Source: Spirochaetales bacterium (lineage in GTDB: Bacteria; Spirochaetota; Spirochaetia; DSM-27196; SLST01). From it: DNA of 19,947 bases. The notes under the pieces were generated by a model. It saw only the letters and a list, made by a program, of their open reading frames with translations, had not been told where the DNA came from and made no database searches. How positions within the stretch are numbered: the first letter of the stretch is position 1; each line of letters begins with the position of its first letter. Shown here piece by piece: positions 14,890-19,947 of this stretch. Location of the stretch: the NCBI GenBank assembly GCA_030642995.1, contig DAOWMR010000008.1:1-19947 (forward strand). The letters run 5' to 3'. The translations under genes were made by a program, and so were the position numbers.

Positions 14890-16910
14890 ACGAGTTCAAG
14901 GCACTAATCACCTCGTACGCACCTGAAGACCAGGAAGCAATTGAGCGTGCCGCGCTGAAGAGCGAGACGTTGCACGAAGGACAACTGCGGGAGAGTGGTG
15001 AGCCCTATTTTGTCCACCCCCTTCAGGTGGCCGAGATCCTGATTGAACTCCGGCTGGATGCAGCCGCAATTGTCAGCGCCCTCCTCCACGATGTGCTTGA
15101 AGACACCCGAATGACGCGTCAGGAACTCAGGAAGGAGTTCGGCAAAGAGGTTGAGCAACTCGTAGACGGGGTAACGAAGATCGCAACGGTGAAGGCCCAG
15201 AACAAGAGCGTTCAGACAACCGAAACGATCAGGAAAATGCTCTTTGCGATGGTGAAGGATATCCGTGTCATTCTGATCAAGCTTGCGGACAAACTGCACA
15301 ACATGCGCACACTTGAATACAAGAAAGAGCCGCGCCGGCGAGCAATTGCACAGGAAACCCTGGACATCTACGCACCGCTGGCGGGTCGACTTGGCATCGC
15401 GTGGCTGAAGGATGAACTGCAGGATCTGGCTCTGAAGCATATCAACAAGGAAGCCTACGACCAGATAAAGGCGTTTGTCGCGCAACGACGCGGCGAGCGA
15501 TCAGACTATCTGGAACGAGCCGAGAAAGCGATCCGCGAGGCCGCGGCAGCCGAGAAGGTTGAAGCTGTGGTGGAAACGCGGGCCAAGCATTTCTACTCGA
15601 TCTATCAGAAGATGCGGAAACGAGGCAAGGAGATCGACGAGATCTTTGATCTCCTCGGCACCAGAATTCTCTGCAAGACGGTGAACGATTGCTACACGGT
15701 CCTCGGACTTGTTCACAGACTCTGGCCCCCCATCGAAGGTCGATTCAAAGACTTCATCGCCATGCCCAAGGCAAACCGGTATCAGAGCCTCCACACAACG
15801 GTAATGGGCCTTGACGGCAAGCTCATGGAGATCCAGATTCGTACCGAGGAGATGCACCAGACGGCGGAATTCGGGATCGCCGCTCACTGGTTGTATAAGC
15901 AGGGCCTCACGCGAGAAGAGGTGCGACGAGAAGATCTAGCCGTCCTCAACCGGGTTCGAGCTCTGGGCGGAATCCGAATAACGAGCAATGAGTTCCTTGA
16001 TGAGATCAAGAGGGAGATCCTCAAGGATTGCATCTACGTCTTCACGCCGAAGGGTGACGTCATCCAACTGCCGCGCGGCGCCACGGCAATAGACTTCGCC
16101 TACCACATCCACACGGAGATTGGGAATCACACCATGGCCGCCAAAGCAGACGGCAACATCATCCCGCTGCGGGCAGAGTTGAAAAATACCCAGGTCATTG
16201 AAGTGATCACTTCGCCGCATGCCCATCCGCATCTCAACTGGTTACGATACGCACGCACGACGCGCACAAGACAGAAGATCCGGCACTGGCTTACCCAGCA
16301 TGACGAGAGTTTGATCCTGGACAAGAGCATCGTTGCCAGGAAACGAACCACGCCAGCCAAATCCCAACGAAAGGCGCCGGCGACGGAACGGACCGATCAG
16401 GCGAAAGACCGGCCGTCGGAACCCACAACGATCATCGACACCGAGAAAGTCGGCGTCCGCGTTGGCGATGAACGGAACATGATGATCCGTTTTGCTCTCT
16501 GTTGCCACCCGACAACCGGAGACGACATCGTCGGCTACATTTCCCGAGGCCGCGGAATCATCGTGCATAAGAAGGGATGCCGGAACCTCCAGTACATTTC
16601 CGATTTCAACGCACGAAAAATTGAGGTTGAGTGGGAGACTGTTTCCCCACGGGAAACCCGACGTTTCCGGGTTGTCGCGCGGCACACATTTGATCTGTTC
16701 AGCGAGATTGAAGGGGCCATACGCAAGTTCAAAGGAACCTTGATTGAGGGCAAGATAGAAGAGAACGAAAACGGGAAACTCGAGGCAACCTTCACGGTGG
16801 AGCTGGACCGTAAGGACGACTTCAAGAAGGTTATGAAGAACGTGAGGGCAATTCCACAAGTCCTGAACATTGCATCGACGGACGACTTCCGTGTTGGCGG
16901 TGTGGAGTAG
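14874..16910 (+). CDS. rel: Bifunctional (p)ppGpp synthetase/hydrolase (RelA/SpoT family, Rel)
   Basis: This 678-residue protein has full long-RSH architecture. The HD hydrolase domain keeps its metal ligands: His48 in YFVHPLQVAEIL, His72-Asp73 in LLHDVLEDT, and Asp139 in KLADKLHNMRTL. The synthetase domain has the ATP region TRAKHFYSIYQKM, the RFKD form (290-293) that marks bifunctional enzymes rather than the EXDD of RelA-only ones, and RYQSLHTTV and MEIQIRTEEMH. The regulatory half has a TGS domain (about 384-446), a conserved-cysteine zinc-finger region (CCH at 543-545, Cys569) and a C-terminal ACT domain (about 598-668). It should both make and degrade (p)ppGpp in response to ribosome state. 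AAAGG sits ahead of the ATG, which overlaps prmC by 16 bases. Confidence 0.96.
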   Translation: MVQTIDEFKALITSYAPEDQEAIERAALKSETLHEGQLRESGEPYFVHPLQVAEILIELRLDAAAIVSALLHDVLEDTRMTRQELRKEFGKEVEQLVDGVTKIATVKAQNKSVQTTETIRKMLFAMVKDIRVILIKLADKLHNMRTLEYKKEPRRRAIAQETLDIYAPLAGRLGIAWLKDELQDLALKHINKEAYDQIKAFVAQRRGERSDYLERAEKAIREAAAAEKVEAVVETRAKHFYSIYQKMRKRGKEIDEIFDLLGTRILCKTVNDCYTVLGLVHRLWPPIEGRFKDFIAMPKANRYQSLHTTVMGLDGKLMEIQIRTEEMHQTAEFGIAAHWLYKQGLTREEVRREDLAVLNRVRALGGIRITSNEFLDEIKREILKDCIYVFTPKGDVIQLPRGATAIDFAYHIHTEIGNHTMAAKADGNIIPLRAELKNTQVIEVITSPHAHPHLNWLRYARTTRTRQKIRHWLTQHDESLILDKSIVARKRTTPAKSQRKAPATERTDQAKDRPSEPTTIIDTEKVGVRVGDERNMMIRFALCCHPTTGDDIVGYISRGRGIIVHKKGCRNLQYISDFNARKIEVEWETVSPRETRRFRVVARHTFDLFSEIEGAIRKFKGTLIEGKIEENENGKLEATFTVELDRKDDFKKVMKNVRAIPQVLNIASTDDFRVGGVE

Positions 16911-16912
16911 GG

Positions 16913-17116
16913 ATGGAAATGGACGAATCAGAAATCCGAGGGATTATTCATGAGATGAACAACATTCTGACCGTGGTTCTTGCATCGGCGGAGCTCATAC
17001 TCGCTGATGCCGGCCACGGAAGCCAGACCTCCCAGGACGCCCACAACATCCGTCTCGCCGCGATACGTGGTCGCGAACTCATCGCAACATTGCGTGAGCA
17101 GCTCAACCTGACATGA
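16913..17116 (+). CDS. Free-standing histidine-kinase DHp-like domain protein (67 aa)
   Basis: The whole 67-residue protein matches a histidine-kinase dimerization/phosphoacceptor (DHp) hairpin. Helix 1 has IIHEMNNILTVVLASAELIL (11-30), equivalent to the HDFNN-L-T-ILG-AEL box of hybrid kinases, with His13 at the phosphoacceptor place. Helix 2 has NIRLAAIRGRELIATLREQL (45-64), equivalent to the AA-RGA-L-QLL region. There is no ATP-binding domain before or after it. The gene looks real: GGAG stands five bases ahead of the ATG, rel stops two bases upstream, and the end overlaps the next start as ATGA. It could be a phosphotransfer or kinase-binding peptide forming a four-helix bundle, or a kinase remnant kept in frame. 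The function is unknown. Confidence 0.75.
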   Translation: MEMDESEIRGIIHEMNNILTVVLASAELILADAGHGSQTSQDAHNIRLAAIRGRELIATLREQLNLT

Positions 17117-17682
17117 AACTCCACGTCGTTCTCGTGGAGCCGGAGATTCCCCAGAACACCGGCAATGTCGCCCGAACATGCGCCGCGGTCGGCGCGGACC
17201 TGCACCTGGTCCATCCGCTCGGATTTCGTGTTGACGACGCCTCGGTGCGTCGGGCCGGACTTGACTATTGGGATCTGCTCACCGTCCACGAGTATGACTC
17301 GATCACCTCATTCCTCGCGAGTCACACGCGCAACCATCTCTACATGTTCAGTGTCCGCGGCTCGGTTACTCACACCGCCGCCATCTATGCGGCCGAAAGC
17401 TACCTGATTTTCGGGAAAGAAACAGAAGGGCTTCCCGAGGAACTCATTCGCGGTGGGATTGGAGAGGTCGTGCGCATTCCAATCCGCGAGAACGCGCGGT
17501 GCCTCAACCTCTCAAACGCGGTTGCCGTCGGAGTATTCGAGGTTCTCAGACAATGGGACTATCCTGGACAGGTTACGATGAAGCGGCGAACAGAGAGCAA
17601 TTCACCGAAACCGAATTCGCCTGACTGTCGTCTAATAGAAGACTATTTGACAGGTGACGGAACGAACGGAGGAACTATATGA
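17113..17682 (+). CDS. trmL: tRNA 2'-O-methyltransferase of the SPOUT superfamily, TrmL type
   Basis: This protein has 189 residues. The SPOUT marks are EPEIPQNTGNVARTCAA (9-25), LIFGKETEGLPEEL and VVRIPIRENARCLNLSNAVAVGVFEVLRQ, the knot that binds S-adenosylmethionine. The length and PQNTGN start match TrmL, which methylates the ribose at wobble position 34 of certain leucine tRNAs. A close relative with another tRNA target is possible. Compared with the usual length of about 155-160 residues there is a roughly 30-residue polar C-terminal extension (after YPGQVTMKRR), apparently without structure. It overlaps the genes on both sides by four bases (ATGA). Confidence 0.88.
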   Translation: MKLHVVLVEPEIPQNTGNVARTCAAVGADLHLVHPLGFRVDDASVRRAGLDYWDLLTVHEYDSITSFLASHTRNHLYMFSVRGSVTHTAAIYAAESYLIFGKETEGLPEELIRGGIGEVVRIPIRENARCLNLSNAVAVGVFEVLRQWDYPGQVTMKRRTESNSPKPNSPDCRLIEDYLTGDGTNGGTI

Positions 17683-18275
17683 AGCGACTGATCGCTGCAA
17701 CGGTGTTGATACTACTCACGAGCCTGGCCTTTTCCCAACAGCCTACGACATCACCGGCGTACACCCAACGGGGTCTGGAGCTCATCGGACTCACTCCGGA
17801 CGAGATCCAGCAGATCCTTCTGCTCCAGGAGGAGGCGAGCGCTGGGATCGTCCGCTACCGGGCTGACCAGGGGATCAAGAAGGCGGAGTTGGCGCGACTC
17901 CTTCTGGACGAGGACCCGAACATGCGCCTTGTTGAGCGCAATCTTCGGGAGGCTGCGGAGATCGAGGTTGAGATCAGAATGATCGAGATCAAGCGAGAAA
18001 TCGCGATCCGGCAGATCGTGGGCGCTGAACGTTGGGCCCGGATCGTTCAGGCTGTTCGCGCCAGAAGGGATCAGATTGCCGGCGACACGGCCGAGCAAGC
18101 ATCCCAGCGGTTGCGGCAGTTGCAGCAGGCGATTGCGGAGAAGCAGCGCGAACTGACTGACCTGGTTCAGAATCGTCGCAACGAGGTTCTCTCGGATGAG
18201 GACATTCGTCGACAGTACCAGGAACTCCAGCAACTGTACCTGGAACTGCAGCGCGTCATTCGGGAACAACTGTAG
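17679..18275 (+). CDS. Spy/CpxP-like periplasmic helical protein (LTxxQ-type)
   Basis: This 198-residue protein has a signal peptide (MKRLIAATVLILLTSLAFS, cleaved about residue 19). The mature protein is almost entirely helical, with a GLTPDEIQQILLLQEE segment (37-52) that matches the LTxxQ start of Spy/CpxP/CnrX-type proteins and a REIAIRQIVGAERWARIVQ segment at the family's second helix-end motif. The C-terminal third (about 140-198) is a coiled coil of Gln, Leu and Arg. It contains no histidine or cysteine, so the metal site of CnrX-like sensors is absent, and a chaperone or protein-damage sensing role is more likely. GGAGGA sits ahead of the ATG, which overlaps trmL. An ECF sigma factor gene follows after eight bases. 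Confidence 0.7.
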   Translation: MKRLIAATVLILLTSLAFSQQPTTSPAYTQRGLELIGLTPDEIQQILLLQEEASAGIVRYRADQGIKKAELARLLLDEDPNMRLVERNLREAAEIEVEIRMIEIKREIAIRQIVGAERWARIVQAVRARRDQIAGDTAEQASQRLRQLQQAIAEKQRELTDLVQNRRNEVLSDEDIRRQYQELQQLYLELQRVIREQL

Positions 18276-18283
18276 CAACGCCC

Positions 18284-18883
18284 GTGGCTGAACTCTCGGT
18301 CGGCTCGGCAGCCGACGCACAAACGCCCACCGACGAAGAGTTGGTGGCGGCATATGCACAATCGGGAGATCGCGCCGCCGTCGAGACCCTGATACTGCGG
18401 TACGCACCCCGACTGAGGAGGATGGTGGTGACGCTTATCGGCGCGGATGAGGCAATGGTGCTCGACGCGGAGCAGGAGGTGTTCATTGCGCTCGTACGGC
18501 GGCTGGGACAGTTCCGCGGGCAGTCCAAGTTCTCCACCTTCTTCTATCGCCTGGCGCGAAATCGCATCCTGGATCTCATCCGGAGCACAAATCGATACGG
18601 CAAACGCGTGGTCCCGCTCTTTGAGCCTGACAATTCAGCCGGACGCCTGAAGGGACCGGAGGAGGCGCTCATGGACAGCGAGCGGAGAACGATGCTGAGA
18701 AACGCAATGCGGGGCCTTCGGCCGGAGGATCAGATGCTCCTCCATCTGAAGGACGGCGAAGGTCAGGGAATTGGCGAACTCGCCGCGCTCACCGGGCTGC
18801 CGGCGGGCACGGTCAAGAGTCGCCTGGCCAGGAGTAGGGCGAAGGTCGCAAAAGCCCTCAAGGAGCTCGGATATGAGCACTGA
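18284..18883 (+). CDS. ECF-type RNA polymerase sigma factor
   Basis: This 199-residue protein uses a GTG start eight bases after the previous gene. No in-frame ATG is present before the conserved region, and the ribosome-binding site is weak. Region 2 has LVAAYAQSGDRAAVETLILRYAPRLRR, DAEQEVFIALVRRLGQFRG and KFSTFFYRLARNRILDLIR, and recognises the -10 element. Region 4 has LRPEDQMLLHLKDGEGQGIGELAALTGLPAGTVKSRLARSRAKVAKAL, a helix-turn-helix for the -35 element. The linker is short, as in group IV sigma factors. Flanked by a periplasmic Spy-like protein and a single-span membrane protein, it probably answers an envelope signal. I did not locate a matching target promoter in the window. Confidence 0.9.
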   Translation: MAELSVGSAADAQTPTDEELVAAYAQSGDRAAVETLILRYAPRLRRMVVTLIGADEAMVLDAEQEVFIALVRRLGQFRGQSKFSTFFYRLARNRILDLIRSTNRYGKRVVPLFEPDNSAGRLKGPEEALMDSERRTMLRNAMRGLRPEDQMLLHLKDGEGQGIGELAALTGLPAGTVKSRLARSRAKVAKALKELGYEH

Positions 18884-19298
18884 CACAAACGATCGTGAAC
18901 AGAGCCTCGTGACGTCGCTCATGCGCGACGCTGCCTCCGACGCGGAGACCACCGCGGCTGCACTCCCCCCGGTGGACGTGGACGCCATCCTCCAGGGCGC
19001 CGCCGAACCTCGTCGAACACCACAGAGTAGAATACTCCGGACCTGGGTTCCGCGAACCGCAGCAGCGGCGGCCGTACTCGCCGTCGCCGTGGGGACGCTG
19101 TTGCTCGTTCGCCCTCACCCGCTTCCGGAAGGGCCAATACCGCTTCATATCACTCTCCTTGTGGATTCGCTCTATCCCGAGACCGACTACGTGCACGATG
19201 AGTTGGCAGACGTACTGTGGCCGCGGGAGCCGGAAGGCGCGAACGAATACCTCGACGACGTGTGGGATGCGGTGATTACCGACATCGGCAAAGAGTGA
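18873..19298 (+). CDS. Putative membrane-anchored anti-sigma factor
   Basis: This 141-residue protein has one predicted membrane span (about 62-79, TAAAAAVLAVAVGTLLLV). The N-terminal 60 residues are cytoplasmic, and an acidic periplasmic tail of about 60 residues includes DYVHDELADVLWP and YLDDVWDAVI. The topology and position directly after an ECF sigma gene fit an anti-sigma factor. No HxxxCxxC zinc motif of the common ZAS class is present, so the call rests on context. AAGGAG seven bases before the ATG is the best Shine-Dalgarno in this part, and the start overlaps the sigma gene by 11 bases. This fits equal or higher output of the inhibitor. It ends the long cluster. Confidence 0.65.
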   Translation: MSTDTNDREQSLVTSLMRDAASDAETTAAALPPVDVDAILQGAAEPRRTPQSRILRTWVPRTAAAAAVLAVAVGTLLLVRPHPLPEGPIPLHITLLVDSLYPETDYVHDELADVLWPREPEGANEYLDDVWDAVITDIGKE

Positions 19299-19372
19299 GC
19301 GGTTCCTGCCGGACAAACGCGTTGGATGATGTTTTAGACCGCCGAAGCGACCTCGATATGTGTTTGGAGAGC

Positions 19373-19657
19373 CTACCGCTTGCGGTACGCCTGCTGCCTG
19401 CTTCGAAGATCTGCGACAATCACCACGAGATCTTGCTCGTTGATTGTGTAAAACAATCGGTATTCCCCGACTCTGTAGCGGTAGAAATCGCTGAACTCAC
19501 CCTTCAGTCGCTTGATGTTCGGCCCGAAGTGCGGCTCGCGACGAAGCACCGGGTACACGACCTCACCGATTCTCCCGTACAGAGCGTCGAAGGCCTTATT
19601 CTTGCGAATGACCTTACGAAATGTGTCGGTCTCTGCGATTCCGTACTTACTCGACAA
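19373..19657 (-). CDS. RelE/ParE-family toxin of a type II toxin-antitoxin pair
   Basis: This 94-residue protein has the RelE/ParE fold pattern: basic helices with FRKVIRKNKAFDALYGRI, then NIKRLKGEFSDFYRYRVGEYRLFYTI and VVIVADLRSRQQAYRKR. The RLKG..Y.YRVG.YR.FY block and the terminal R..AY are family hallmarks. Members either cut mRNA on the ribosome or poison gyrase, and sequence alone does not tell which. The only in-frame start is a TTG at 19657, inside the last codons of the antitoxin gene (11-base overlap), with no good Shine-Dalgarno. Toxin synthesis therefore probably depends on antitoxin translation. It is convergent with the anti-sigma gene, separated by 74 bases. Confidence 0.85.
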   Translation of the reverse strand: MSSKYGIAETDTFRKVIRKNKAFDALYGRIGEVVYPVLRREPHFGPNIKRLKGEFSDFYRYRVGEYRLFYTINEQDLVVIVADLRSRQQAYRKR

Positions 19658-19889
19658 CCTGATACCGTTTGCCGGCGACGTCCGAGCGAGCCTTCTTGAG
19701 AGAGGCCGTCAAGTCCGGGTCCGAAAGGATCTCAGACATCTCATCGTCCGAGACGAAGGCTTCCTCGGTGAGGTATGAGACCGTGGCATACTCGATGAAG
19801 TTGGAGATGCTCCGCAATTGACCCTCTGCCGCATGGCGAATCATCTGATAGGTGTCTTCATCGAGGCGAATCGTTACTGTTTTCGACAT
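19647..19889 (-). CDS. Ribbon-helix-helix antitoxin of a type II toxin-antitoxin pair
   Basis: This 80-residue protein begins SKTVTIRLDEDTYQMIRHAAEGQ, an RHH/CopG-like pattern: a beta strand that enters the major groove, then a helix, then SISNFIEYATVSYL as the second helix. The acidic tail (DDEMSEILSDPDL) would wrap and neutralise the toxin. The start at 19889 is chosen because AGAGG is five bases upstream. The longer frame begins at a TTG without support. As in other such systems it should repress its own promoter, and direct repeats spaced at one helical turn overlap that promoter. Antitoxin before toxin with overlapping ends is the usual order. Confidence 0.83.
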   Translation of the reverse strand: MSKTVTIRLDEDTYQMIRHAAEGQLRSISNFIEYATVSYLTEEAFVSDDEMSEILSDPDLTASLKKARSDVAGKRYQVVE

Positions 19890-19898
19890 AGCGACCTC

Positions 19899-19925
19899 TG
19901 TATTCAATTGTATTCTATTGCGTTC
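19899..19925. promoter_or_regulatory. Direct repeats at 10-bp spacing, predicted autoregulatory operator
   Basis: TGTATTC occurs at 19899-19905 and again at 19909-19915. A weaker copy, TGCGTTC (5 of 7), follows at 19919-19925, again exactly 10 bp on. They span the -10 and transcript start of the toxin-antitoxin promoter. Ribbon-helix-helix repressors often bind tandem short sites one helical turn apart, so this is the probable antitoxin binding site. Confidence 0.6.
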
Positions 19926-19935
19926 ATAATGTCAA
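19907..19935 (-). promoter_or_regulatory. Strong predicted promoter of the toxin-antitoxin operon
   Basis: On the minus strand TTGACA (19930-19935, perfect) is followed after exactly 17 bp by TACAAT (19907-19912, 5 of 6). The start point would be near 19900, about 11 bases ahead of the antitoxin ATG. This is the best promoter match I found in the window. Confidence 0.7.
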
Positions 19936-19947
19936 CTGTCGATCTGG

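Noticed and set aside
17679..18275. Spy-like protein as a nickel, cobalt or zinc sensor
   Set aside because: The protein contains no histidine or cysteine, so the metal-binding sites known from CnrX/ZraP-type proteins cannot be present.
19299..19342. GCGGT/ACCGC pairing after the anti-sigma gene as a terminator
   Set aside because: Only five pairs around a loop of about 34 bases and no T-run. Too weak to report as a feature.
1..19947. tRNA, rRNA, CRISPR array, insertion sequence or replication origin
   Set aside because: I looked for cloverleaf ends, repeated spacers, transposase motifs with terminal repeats and DnaA-box clusters and saw none. A dedicated scan was not possible here.

Overview
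The window looks like a chromosomal segment from a GC-rich, diderm-type bacterium. It carries several secreted or lipid-anchored proteins, a Spy-like periplasmic protein and an ECF sigma factor with a membrane-anchored partner. The three unfamiliar envelope proteins (6134-9581) and the prfA-prmC-rel neighbourhood remind me of spirochaetes (Spirochaetaceae). That is a memory-based impression, not a search result, and I would put it at about even odds.

Layout. (1) 1-1815, minus strand: a carbohydrate ABC importer, with the solute-binding protein followed by a MalF-type permease cut by the window edge. (2) 1816-1956: a compact divergent control region with a perfect 20-bp palindrome between two opposed promoters. 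(3) 1957-5190, plus strand: etfB-etfA-FAD oxidase (GlcD/D-LDH type), all overlapping, the gene set of an electron-transferring-flavoprotein-linked 2-hydroxyacid (lactate-type) dehydrogenase. (4) 5268-5957, minus strand: a membrane protein related to cation diffusion facilitators but without the cytosolic domain. (5) 6134-8097, plus strand: a TPR-like lipoprotein and a secreted protein of unknown function. (6) 8253-19298, plus strand: twelve genes with no gap larger than 8 nt, probably one long transcription unit. They are an SH3-like lipoprotein, an ABC-F ATPase, exonuclease III, a rhomboid protease, release factor 1 (prfA), its methyltransferase (prmC), a bifunctional (p)ppGpp synthetase/hydrolase, a 67-residue isolated histidine-kinase dimerization domain, a TrmL-type tRNA methyltransferase, a Spy/CpxP-like periplasmic protein, an ECF sigma factor and a membrane-anchored putative anti-sigma factor. 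(7) 19373-19889, minus strand: a type II toxin-antitoxin pair (RHH antitoxin, RelE/ParE toxin) with a strong promoter overlapped by 10-bp-spaced direct repeats.

How the parts fit. The left side pairs sugar uptake with 2-hydroxyacid oxidation under what looks like one shared operator. The long right-hand cluster joins ribosome-centred functions (ABC-F, RF1 and its methylation, tRNA modification), the stringent response and an envelope-stress circuit in one operon. The least explained pieces are the free-standing DHp protein between rel and trmL, and the sensor/sigma/anti-sigma trio, whose arrangement recalls CnrX-CnrH-CnrY although the sensor has no histidine or cysteine. No RNA gene, CRISPR array, insertion sequence or replication origin was seen.
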